In this document: positions 1 through 6,437 of the stretch, one piece after another
Numbering within the stretch: the first letter of the stretch is position 1
Layout of the letters: each line of letters starts with the position of its first letter
Source of the DNA: Candidatus Dojkabacteria bacterium
Lineage (GTDB): Bacteria > Patescibacteriota > Dojkabacteria > B142 > WJKM01
Assembly: GCA_020429465.1 (NCBI GenBank)
Contig: JAGQLH010000045.1
Span: forward strand, 1-11,428
DNA: 11,428 nucleotides
Reading direction: 5' to 3'
Translations under genes and position numbers: made by a program
Notes under the pieces: generated by a model
Databases searched by the model: none
The model's input: the letters and a program-made list of their open reading frames with translations, nothing else
What the model was told of the DNA's origin: nothing

Positions 1-308
1 ACTAAAGCCTTTGGAGGTGTAGGACTTTTTTTCCATACTTTCCGCTGCGGTTTAATCATAGCAAGTATAAAATTAGTCAACCACGTTGAAAATGGTTGGT
101 TTTGGATACGCATAAATGCAAATGCCAAACCTAAAAAAACAGCGAGAAGAATTAGTGGATACCCAATAAGTGGAGGTAGATTGAGAAGATAGAGAAACAG
201 AGCAAAAAAAAGCCACATGGCTAGTCCAGCAAACTGCTTTACCGTTAGTCCAGCAAACAGTTTGAACTCGACGTCCATAAGATTTTTTGGAATTGGATGA
301 CTCTCCAC
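1..308 (-). CDS. PrgI family membrane protein, 3' end cut by window edge
   Basis: This is a partial gene; 102 codons are visible and it runs off the left edge. The protein has the PrgI-family layout: a short N-terminal stretch (HPIPKN at residues 4-9, then DVEFKLF at 12-18 and GLTVKQF at 20-26), two hydrophobic membrane segments at about 27-43 and 47-66, and a basic, proline-containing segment (KPQRKVW, 86-92). PrgI proteins are small inner-membrane components of type IV secretion or conjugation-like machines, usually encoded beside a VirB4/TraC-type ATPase. I chose the GTG at 306-308 because the family-like HPIPKN block lies upstream of the first in-frame ATG (codon 11), and the next upstream stop is a TGA about 14 codons before the GTG. 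It follows greA by 51 nt with no terminator visible, so the two may be cotranscribed. Family assignment is from remembered consensus; the function in this organism is inferred. Confidence 0.8.
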   Translation of the reverse strand, partial: MESHPIPKNLMDVEFKLFAGLTVKQFAGLAMWLFFALFLYLLNLPPLIGYPLILLAVFLGLAFAFMRIQNQPFSTWLTNFILAMIKPQRKVWKKSPTPPKAL

Positions 309-311
309 GGG

Positions 312-327
312 TAGTTTTTCAAAACTA
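312..327. repeat. 7-bp inverted repeat just before the PrgI-family start
   Basis: TAGTTTT, then 2 nt, then AAAACTA forms a perfect 7-bp inverted repeat ending 3 nt upstream of the GTG start codon. The 2-nt gap is too small for a full hairpin loop, so it would act as a short stem with a larger loop or as a dyad protein site. AT-rich sequence can give this by chance; no function is claimed. Confidence 0.3.
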
Positions 328-359
328 ACGAAGTAGGAATTATGTACCTTTCAATTTGT

Positions 360-827
360 TTATGCTCGTTTTATCTCGAAAGAAATAGTCCCTGTCGGAA
401 GATTGATATCAACAACATCTCCATATTTTTTCCCCATAACTGCTTCACCAATTGGAGAATCTAGTGATATTTTTCCTTTTGTTGGATCAGCTTCATTTGA
501 ACCAACAATTGTATACTTCATTTCCTTGCCTGTATCTTTATTAACGAGCAGAACCGATTCACCTAGATCAATCTTATCATTTTTAGGATTTGCTTTCTTT
601 ACTACAGCATTTTTTATGAGTTTTTCAAGCTCATCAATCCTATTTTCATTAAAATCTTTTGATTCCATTGCAGCTTTATATGCAGCATTTTCTGAAAGAT
701 CTCCTTGATCTCGAGCAAGCTTAATATCATCTGCAATTTTGCTTCTAGTAACATTCACTCGTTCGGAAAGTTCGTCTTTTAATTCCTGAAGACCATCCGC
801 TGTCAAAATAACTTTATTGTCATCCAT
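360..827 (-). CDS. greA: transcription elongation factor GreA
   Basis: GreA binds RNA polymerase in the secondary channel and stimulates cleavage of the 3' end of backtracked RNA, restarting stalled complexes. At 155 residues it has the normal family length. Residues 1-75 form the antiparallel coiled coil. Its tip carries GDLSENAAY (42-50), which holds the acidic pair D43 and E46, equivalent to E. coli D41 and E44 that coordinate catalytic Mg2+. Residues 80-155 form the FKBP-like C-terminal domain, with EADPTKGKISLDSPIG at 112-127 and GKKYGDVV at 132-139, both typical of the family. The ATG start fits the N-terminus of known GreA proteins; no Shine-Dalgarno sequence precedes it. It lies in a 160-bp gap from the DUF4012 gene and just ahead of the PrgI-family gene. 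GreB is less likely, since the sequence matches GreA in both domains. Confidence 0.97.
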   Translation of the reverse strand: MDDNKVILTADGLQELKDELSERVNVTRSKIADDIKLARDQGDLSENAAYKAAMESKDFNENRIDELEKLIKNAVVKKANPKNDKIDLGESVLLVNKDTGKEMKYTIVGSNEADPTKGKISLDSPIGEAVMGKKYGDVVDINLPTGTISFEIKRA

Positions 828-915
828 AATTCTATTGAATGATCATATTAAATATAGGGTTTAAATAGTATGGGAAATATATCTGTATTACTATGGTCGG
901 ACTATTCAAACTAAG

Positions 916-934
916 GATACACTTTATTGTATCA
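916..934 (-). promoter_or_regulatory. possible greA promoter (extended -10) overlapping an inverted repeat
   Basis: Read on the minus strand, TGATACAAT at 934-926 is an extended -10 element (TG, one base, then TACAAT, 5 of 6 matches to TATAAT). No good -35 hexamer is seen 17 nt upstream, as is common for extended -10 promoters. The -10 overlaps a perfect 6-bp inverted repeat (GATACA, 6 nt, TGTATC; 916-933), which could be an operator or coincidence. The implied leader to greA is about 90 nt, with no clear riboswitch or terminator in it. This is the only promoter-like candidate I see in the 160-bp gap 828-987, and it is of moderate quality. Confidence 0.4.
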
Positions 935-960
935 TAGGTCACATGTCTTCGTCTCTATTC

Positions 961-975
961 CATAGATAGTCTATG
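961..975. repeat. small perfect hairpin downstream of the DUF4012 gene
   Basis: CATAGA, 3 nt, TCTATG forms a 6-bp perfect stem with a tight loop, 12 nt after the stop codon of the DUF4012 fusion gene on the minus strand. It could shape the 3' end of that transcript. The stem is AT-rich and is not followed by a T-run on the minus strand, so I do not call it an intrinsic terminator. Confidence 0.35.
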
Positions 976-987
976 TATAAGAATTTT

Positions 988-3900
988 TTACTCTAGATTA
1001 ATACCGACTGTTAAATCTCCTTCTAGCGTTTCTGAATATGTAACTTTATTTTCATTCACAACTTCTCCATGTGTTGTAGAGAGAAGACTATTACCTTCTG
1101 ACGTTAATGTAATAGTCGTGGTCATTGGGACACCTGGTTGCTTTCTAATTCCTAATTCATAATCAAACTGTCTGCTCAATGTGTTTGCAAATGAAAGAGT
1201 ATCGAAACTAAAACTTACTGGATTAGTACCAACTGGAGTAACCGATATGCACGTCATCGACTCGCTAATACTTTGTCTTTGTATAAATTCATAATCTTCA
1301 GGAAATGTAATTGCCCCCGTCCCTCCTGGAAGACATATAACATAGTATGCCAAATTTTCAGGTACTGACGGAATTGTTATTGTCTTTCGTGTAGACAAAT
1401 CATTACGCAGAAGCACATCAACTGTGATATCGATCTCTGGGAGTTTAATTATTTCTGCATCATCATTAGCGATAGCATTAACACTAATGTAATCAGTGGA
1501 GTCTTCAAGTATTGCATCAGCTTTATAATCTCTTAGAACATTGCTTGTATTGAAAAATGTAACCATCATATTTTTATTTTTAATAGAATCCTCTATTAAT
1601 TGGATAATTCCTGGAAGATTACTGTGAAAATCATTAAAAAGTGATCGCAACTCTATTGCTAAAATGTCAGTCAAGATTTTCTCCTTTATATCAGAAGCAT
1701 TCTCTTCACCCTGGAGTAAGAAACTAAGATTTGAAACCAATGTCTCTTTTGTAAAGGAAACATCTTCATATTGTATTGGTCCAGTAATCTCTAACGCTTC
1801 TGCTAAGAAAGAGGTATTTAGTACAATTACCCCATCAATATGTTCTTCGTGAACGTCTCCAGCAATCCTTGCTAATTCCTCCAAATATAATTCCCCATGT
1901 TGAAGATACACAATGTCAACCAATCCAATTGGCTCATCAGGTTCAATAATTGTGTTTTGAGCAAGTGAGATCTGTTCTCGCAAATATGGATCATCTATTT
2001 CAAAAGCCCCAATAGAGTCCAATAACTCAGTTGTAGACTCGATTTCAGTAATAGCACCATTATTAAAGGTAATGAGAACTTCGGATACTGGCTTACCTCC
2101 AGCAGGGAAAAATACCGTATTATCAAGTAACAAAATACTATATGTTTGCTCTCTCTCAACTCCAAAAAGTTCAGGAATATACTTGGAAGCAGTATAGAGT
2201 GACTCCATTCCATCTAAGACCTCCACCAATGATTCCCTATATTCAATAAATCTCCCATTAAACTCATCGTATCCAAAATCTATTGAAAGCGTATCAAAAA
2301 ATTCTTTACCTTTGTGCACTTTCTCAACCCCACTTTCTATAATAATATCAACATTATCAAAATTATCGGTATACACACTATAATCATCAACGTTTTGCAC
2401 TGCTAACAACGATGTACTTGTATCTCTATAACTTATATTAGGATCGAATTCTGAAATATACTTTGTAAAATCAGCAGCACCAACAACAACATCTTGTATT
2501 CCATCGTTGACTTGAGATGAAGCAATTTCAATATCAGTCATCGTACCTAGCAATTCTCTAATAGGCATAAAAGAACTAAGTAGTTCATAACGAGAGAATT
2601 TACTGGTGATAAGCTCAACCCGAGATGATATCTCTTTACTCGCTATAGAGATAGTTTCGAAATCCTGCTCTTTTGACGCTTGAATAAATTCTTCTGAAGC
2701 GATATAAGCTAGACCTAAATGCTTTACAGAAGATAAGAAGATTGAGATTACATTTATGTATAGAAAACCTGCTATAAGAACTACTATTATTAAACCAATG
2801 AATTGATTGACTGTTATGTACCTTAGTGCATCAAAATTAGACATGAACGAGTCAAATTTTCTCAAGAAACTAGATCGTACTTCGTTTGTAACAGAACGGG
2901 ACTCTTGTTTCTGCTGATACTTTTCCAGTAGTTTTTTATTAGCTATAAGAATACTTCCTTTCCTGTTATTTTCTTGGGACTTACGCTCCGCAATAAGCCT
3001 TCCTAGTGCACCTGAATGTTCTGTGTTTTCTTCACGTGGTTTGTTTTGATCACTTGAGGTTTTCTTTTCGGTAAAGAAAATTTTAGAGAACCAATTTCTT
3101 TTTTGAGGAGCTTGTTGTTTCCAACGAGGTGATTCATCTGGTACATTATCTTCATCATCATCCTGATTCGCGTTCTTCCAGGCTGCTTGCCTCTCGACTA
3201 ATGCATCATCGTCGGACTTGGCATAATATTCAGAATAATAATCATATGTTTGTTTTAATGCTCTCTCAAACGATACTCGGGGTTTCCACCCAACTCGAAG
3301 TAGATTTGGAGCAGCCTTATATAATCTAATCGCTCGATCGTACTCATGAGTATCAGGAGAAAACACTATCTCATTGACTGAATCTGCGACCTCATTTATT
3401 TTATAGGTCAAACTTAACGTGGAAATCTCGTATTCATATGCTAAAGAGAATGTTTCTCCACGAGTAGTTTTTGCAAATTGTGCTTTAATTATTCCATACA
3501 CTGCATCTTGCAAATGTACATAATACTGTGTTTCTAGACCATCTCCGTAAACAATCAGACTCTCTGTTTTTATGGATTCCTTTAATAATCTTCCAAGTGT
3601 AGTATCTTCATCGACCTCGATATTACTACCAAGCAATTGCCCAATCCTTATAATTCTTGCGTCCAAAGAAGATTTTTGAATGTACTCATGGGTAAGACTT
3701 TCTGCGTATCTTTGTAATTCAGCTTCTGTATAAACAGTATGTAAATCCGCATCTGCTTTGAAATTTCCGTCAAAATCACGATTCATGAACAGGTATCTAT
3801 GTGCTTCAATAGAAGTTCCTAATAGAAATTTAGCTTCATACTTTGAAGAGATTTTGAGTACATAATCAATAAATTTTGAGAATTCAAGAAATTCTTGTGT

Positions 3901-4200
3901 AGAGATGTCAGAGTCTAAGTCTCCAGCAGTATGATTCAAGTGGAACACATAATCTAGTCTGCGTATGTTCTCGTCTAGGATAGTACTATTCTCATAACTC
4001 ATAAAAACAAAAAGATCGTATTCTTCCAATACTGAGATTGCACTACGAGTGTACTCATCATCGGCATCTATCAAGATAACAAACCCACCCTGTTCCAGCA
4101 GTGAGCGGGCCAATTCAATACCAACGCTATCTGACCCTTGAACAATGAGTGATGTAGGATACTTTATTGTTTCTCTTAATTTTGATTGGATATTCTTCAT
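988..4200 (-). CDS. epimerase-like (degenerate SDR) - membrane span - DUF4012 fusion protein
   Basis: This protein has 1070 residues. Residues 17-325 resemble an extended short-chain dehydrogenase/NAD-dependent epimerase: a Rossmann start (LIVQGSDSVG, 18-27), acidic end of beta-2 (LIDADD, 43-48), the Y157 region, YVHLQDA (227-233) and a C-terminal GWKPRVSFERAL (304-315). Both hallmark motifs are altered: the glycine motif TGxxGxxG reads VQxxDxxG, and YxxxK reads YTEAE. Residues 328-455 are a charged, probably disordered linker. One membrane helix lies at about 464-488, followed by a helical region (490-680). DUF4012 spans about 686-900 (TYSILLLDNTVFFPAGGK at 686-703; IDGVIVLNTSFLAEALEITG at 788-807) and a beta-rich tail runs to 1070. 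The inferred topology is Rossmann domain inside, DUF4012 outside. The gene starts 2 nt after the PEGA gene stop, so the two are probably translationally coupled. DUF4012 has no established biochemical role; an envelope function is inferred. Confidence 0.85.
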   Translation of the reverse strand: MKNIQSKLRETIKYPTSLIVQGSDSVGIELARSLLEQGGFVILIDADDEYTRSAISVLEEYDLFVFMSYENSTILDENIRRLDYVFHLNHTAGDLDSDISTQEFLEFSKFIDYVLKISSKYEAKFLLGTSIEAHRYLFMNRDFDGNFKADADLHTVYTEAELQRYAESLTHEYIQKSSLDARIIRIGQLLGSNIEVDEDTTLGRLLKESIKTESLIVYGDGLETQYYVHLQDAVYGIIKAQFAKTTRGETFSLAYEYEISTLSLTYKINEVADSVNEIVFSPDTHEYDRAIRLYKAAPNLLRVGWKPRVSFERALKQTYDYYSEYYAKSDDDALVERQAAWKNANQDDDEDNVPDESPRWKQQAPQKRNWFSKIFFTEKKTSSDQNKPREENTEHSGALGRLIAERKSQENNRKGSILIANKKLLEKYQQKQESRSVTNEVRSSFLRKFDSFMSNFDALRYITVNQFIGLIIVVLIAGFLYINVISIFLSSVKHLGLAYIASEEFIQASKEQDFETISIASKEISSRVELITSKFSRYELLSSFMPIRELLGTMTDIEIASSQVNDGIQDVVVGAADFTKYISEFDPNISYRDTSTSLLAVQNVDDYSVYTDNFDNVDIIIESGVEKVHKGKEFFDTLSIDFGYDEFNGRFIEYRESLVEVLDGMESLYTASKYIPELFGVEREQTYSILLLDNTVFFPAGGKPVSEVLITFNNGAITEIESTTELLDSIGAFEIDDPYLREQISLAQNTIIEPDEPIGLVDIVYLQHGELYLEELARIAGDVHEEHIDGVIVLNTSFLAEALEITGPIQYEDVSFTKETLVSNLSFLLQGEENASDIKEKILTDILAIELRSLFNDFHSNLPGIIQLIEDSIKNKNMMVTFFNTSNVLRDYKADAILEDSTDYISVNAIANDDAEIIKLPEIDITVDVLLRNDLSTRKTITIPSVPENLAYYVICLPGGTGAITFPEDYEFIQRQSISESMTCISVTPVGTNPVSFSFDTLSFANTLSRQFDYELGIRKQPGVPMTTTITLTSEGNSLLSTTHGEVVNENKVTYSETLEGDLTVGINLE

Positions 4201-4202
4201 AT

Positions 4203-4874
4203 TTATTCTATATCAAACGGTATCAAGAAGAGTGATGCGTCAATAAATAAATCTAACCCGGATAACTGATCTCTCTCCTCTTGTGTTTCAGGTAGAATAT
4301 TAAATTCTAACTCCTCATACCCTTCTTTCTTCAAGACAATTGTATAATTTTTAGATAAATCTAATTCCAGCTCATTTATCGGGGATTGCCCAAGCTCTGC
4401 ACCATCAAGCAATACTGACACATCTGACTGAGCTGTATTGATAGTTAGTGTTGCCATACCACCCTCATCAACTGTCTCACCTAATGCGTAGAAAACATGT
4501 CCTTGACTAAACACTTTACTTGGTCCGAGTTCATATGCGACCACAACAGAAAGCCCTCTATGAAAATCAATTGGACGAGTAAATTCAAAAAAATTTTCCT
4601 TATCACTTCGAAGTGTTACTATGTGGCTACCAGGCTCAATCTGTGGAACTGAAAGTGATCCAAACTCTGGGGAGACTGAACCAACTGAAATCCCATCGAT
4701 ATATACATCAAACTCATCCTTAAGTGAATAAACCTCTAAACCTGCATACTCTGTTTGCTCCTCTATACCTAGCAAAGTAAAAAAAGATAAGTCCCATGAT
4801 TCCCATGGAGACCATGCAGCAACTCCTAGTAGGAGCAATGTGAAGATTGTGTAACCAAATATTTTTTTTATCAT
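4203..4874 (-). CDS. PEGA-domain protein, membrane-anchored or secreted
   Basis: This 223-residue protein begins with a basic N-terminus (MIKKIF) and a hydrophobic segment at about 7-20, acting as a signal anchor or a signal peptide; VAA at 18-20 could be a signal peptidase I site. There is no lipobox cysteine. Two surface-type beta repeats follow. A likely first PEGA-like unit spans 43-92, with VYIDGISVG (57-65) and PGSHIVTL (81-88). A clear second PEGA domain spans about 141-195, with VSVLLDGAELGQSPI (152-166) and KKEGYEELEF (182-191). PEGA domains are small beta-rich modules of bacterial surface proteins, often linked to S-layers or cell wall; no enzymatic function is known. The gene has its own promoter-like sequence just after the ribosomal operon terminator, and its stop (TAA) lies 2 nt before the ATG of the DUF4012 gene. 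The pair is probably an envelope unit. Domain call is confident; role is not known. Confidence 0.85.
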   Translation of the reverse strand: MIKKIFGYTIFTLLLLGVAAWSPWESWDLSFFTLLGIEEQTEYAGLEVYSLKDEFDVYIDGISVGSVSPEFGSLSVPQIEPGSHIVTLRSDKENFFEFTRPIDFHRGLSVVVAYELGPSKVFSQGHVFYALGETVDEGGMATLTINTAQSDVSVLLDGAELGQSPINELELDLSKNYTIVLKKEGYEELEFNILPETQEERDQLSGLDLFIDASLFLIPFDIE

Positions 4875-4908
4875 TAAAGGACAGATTTAATCAAATATCA
4901 TGTGTATT

Positions 4909-4938
4909 ATTATAAACGCTCGAAGAAGCTAAATAAAG
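4909..4938 (-). promoter_or_regulatory. probable promoter of the PEGA-DUF4012 unit
   Basis: On the minus strand a perfect TATAAT -10 lies at 4914-4909, with only a weak TTTATT-type -35 about 17 nt upstream (around 4932-4937). It lies between the ribosomal operon terminator and the PEGA start, giving a predicted leader of about 28 nt. Position after a strong terminator makes a promoter here necessary, which raises confidence above what the -35 alone would give. Confidence 0.6.
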
Positions 4939-4945
4939 CCTAGAG

Positions 4946-4976
4946 AAACAAAAACCCCCTTACTTTGTAAGGGGGT
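4946..4976 (-). terminator. rho-independent terminator of the ribosomal/rpoA operon
   Basis: A perfect 10-bp stem (ACCCCCTTAC paired with GTAAGGGGGT, 4954-4976) with a 3-nt loop is followed on the minus strand by TTTTTGTTT. It begins 22 nt after the rpsI stop codon. The plus strand lacks a T-run after the stem, so it acts on minus-strand transcripts only. It is by far the most GC-rich hairpin in the window and marks the operon boundary. Confidence 0.95.
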
Positions 4977-4998
4977 CTGATTATGTGCTGAAAAATTT

Positions 4999-5403
4999 CT
5001 AACGTTTTGAGAACTGTGGAGCTCTTCGGGCTTTCTTAAGACCAGTTTTCTTACGCTCAACCATTCTAGGATCACGTGTCATCAAACCTTTTTTCTTTAA
5101 TTCTGATTTCAATGATTCATCATACTTTACAAGAGCTCTAGCTATACCAAGTCTAATCGCTCCTAATTGACCGCTGATACCACCACCGCTTGATTTAACA
5201 GTGAAGTAGAACTTACCTTTTGTATCGGTAACTTCAAATGGCATTTCAAGCTGCTGCTTTTCTGATGGACTCGAGTAAACCTTTTCTAAATCCATTCCGT
5301 TAACAGTACTTTTACCATTTCCTTCATATAATCGCACTGTTGCTACAGCTGTCTTTCGACGACCTAATGCATAGAAATATTCATTGTCATTATTCTTTGC
5401 CAT
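4999..5403 (-). CDS. rpsI: 30S ribosomal protein S9 (uS9)
   Basis: S9 is a small-subunit head protein whose extended C-terminal tail reaches the P-site tRNA. This copy has 134 residues, normal for the family. ALGRRKTAVATVRL (12-25) is the family N-terminal signature, SGGGISGQLGAIRLGIARAL (72-91) the central one, and the tail LMTRDPRMVERKKTGLKKAR (107-126) ends in FSKR with the conserved terminal arginine. It is the last gene before the intrinsic terminator and follows rplM by 28 nt; S9 and L13 are paired in most bacteria. The stop codon is TAG. No Shine-Dalgarno sequence precedes the ATG. Confidence 0.98.
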   Translation of the reverse strand: MAKNNDNEYFYALGRRKTAVATVRLYEGNGKSTVNGMDLEKVYSSPSEKQQLEMPFEVTDTKGKFYFTVKSSGGGISGQLGAIRLGIARALVKYDESLKSELKKKGLMTRDPRMVERKKTGLKKARRAPQFSKR

Positions 5404-5431
5404 TATTCAGGTTCAAAGTAAAATTAAGTAA

Positions 5432-5866
5432 TTATTTTGATACCTCGACAGCCTCTGGCTGCTGAGCTTCATGTTTATGATCACCATCTTCATATAGGAA
5501 AAGATTTGCCATTATGTCATTTCGCTGTTTTGTCTTTGGTAACATTCCATTAACTGCAAGTCGAACAATTTTATTAGGTCTCTTTTCCTTCAAGTCCTGA
5601 TATTCCATCTGATTAAACCCACCTGGAAATCCGCTATGACTATAGTAAATTTTTCCAATTTTTTTACGTGGATGGATATCTACTTTTTTTGTATTTACTA
5701 CAATAACTTTATTTTTAGGAGTTAAATATGGCACAGATTCTACATTATGCTTTCCTGCAAGTATTGATGCAATATGAGTAGCAAGTTTACCAAGTCTAAC
5801 TCCAGCAGCATCAACAACATACCACTTTTCTTGAATCTCACTTGCCTTTACTGATCGAGTATTCAT
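5432..5866 (-). CDS. rplM: 50S ribosomal protein L13 (uL13)
   Basis: L13 is an early-assembly large-subunit protein that binds 23S rRNA. Its 144 residues fit the family. The motifs seen are WYVVDAAGVRLGKLAT (15-30), YYSHSGFPGG (74-83) and AVNGMLPK (104-111), all characteristic. A short acidic and polar tail (about 127-144) is not conserved. It lies 26 nt after rplQ and 28 nt before rpsI. In Bacillus, ECF transporter genes and truA lie between rplQ and rplM; here they are absent, which fits a reduced genome. Confidence 0.98.
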   Translation of the reverse strand: MNTRSVKASEIQEKWYVVDAAGVRLGKLATHIASILAGKHNVESVPYLTPKNKVIVVNTKKVDIHPRKKIGKIYYSHSGFPGGFNQMEYQDLKEKRPNKIVRLAVNGMLPKTKQRNDIMANLFLYEDGDHKHEAQQPEAVEVSK

Positions 5867-5892
5867 TATTATCTATCGAGAACAAAATAAAT

Positions 5893-6432
5893 TTAGATCG
5901 CTTTTCTGCGTGTTTTAGATACTTTTTTAGCGTTTACTTGACCGCTCATTCCTATTTCTTCTTGTGGGAAAGAAGTAGCTTGCTGCTTCTTCTCAACAAT
6001 AGTTTTCGCTTTCTTATCTACTTTAGATTCTTTCTCTGAGGTATCTTTAACCTTCTTTAGTAACGATTTCTTTTTTGGCTCATACCCAATTAACATTAAC
6101 TTAAAAAGTTCTGCTCCATCTCCCTTTCTACTTCCAAGTCTTACTAAATGTACAAAACCACCAGATACTGATTTTAATCTCCCTTCAAGTAACTCATCGA
6201 TTTTCTTGATAGGAGCTTTCGTTCCAAGTCGAGACTCAATAAATCGTACTCCATTTCTCCCTTTCTCATACCGAGAAAAAATTGTATCTACAAAAGACTT
6301 AACAGCTTTAGCTTTAGCTTTAGTAGTTGTAACATGCTCATGCTTAATCAAATCAAGTGAAAGATTTTTAAGAATACTTCTTTTTTGACTAGAACTATGT
6401 GCAAAGTTGTGTTTTTTTATTCGATTACTCAT
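5893..6432 (-). CDS. rplQ: 50S ribosomal protein L17 (bL17) with lysine-rich C-terminal extension
   Basis: L17 binds 23S rRNA near the exit tunnel region of the large subunit. Residues 1-118 are the conserved domain: NRIKKHNFAHSSSQKRSILK (3-22) corresponds to the family N-terminus, and FVHLVRLGSRKGDGAELFKL (93-112) to the usual C-terminal strand with R-x-G-D-x-A. Residues 120-179 are an added lysine-rich, low-complexity tail (for example KKSLLKKVKD at 121-130), making the protein about 60 residues longer than typical L17. The reading frame is clean and ends in TAA, so this is an extension, not a frameshift. It starts 5 nt after the rpoA stop, the conserved rpoA-rplQ pairing, and is probably translated by reinitiation. 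Confidence 0.97.
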   Translation of the reverse strand: MSNRIKKHNFAHSSSQKRSILKNLSLDLIKHEHVTTTKAKAKAVKSFVDTIFSRYEKGRNGVRFIESRLGTKAPIKKIDELLEGRLKSVSGGFVHLVRLGSRKGDGAELFKLMLIGYEPKKKSLLKKVKDTSEKESKVDKKAKTIVEKKQQATSFPQEEIGMSGQVNAKKVSKTRRKAI

Positions 6433-6437
6433 ATCAC

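Noticed and set aside
222..258. Two copies of TAGTCCAGCAAAC 24 bp apart inside the PrgI-family gene
   Set aside because: They encode a repeated FAGL in the GLTVKQF region, in frame and 8 codons apart. This is consistent with similar coding content or a small local duplication and does not look like a mobile or regulatory element.
403..708. Plus-strand open frame opposite greA
   Set aside because: It lies wholly inside greA on the opposite strand, and its translation is hydrophobic and serine-rich with no recognisable motif. GreA is clearly the real gene.
961..988. Hairpin followed by a T-run on the plus strand as a terminator
   Set aside because: No plus-strand gene precedes it, the stem is only 6 bp and AT-rich, and on the minus strand no T-run follows it.
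5842..6039. Plus-strand open frame across the rplM-rplQ junction
   Set aside because: It is antisense to two conserved ribosomal genes and consists of phenylalanine- and serine-rich complement of lysine-rich coding sequence.
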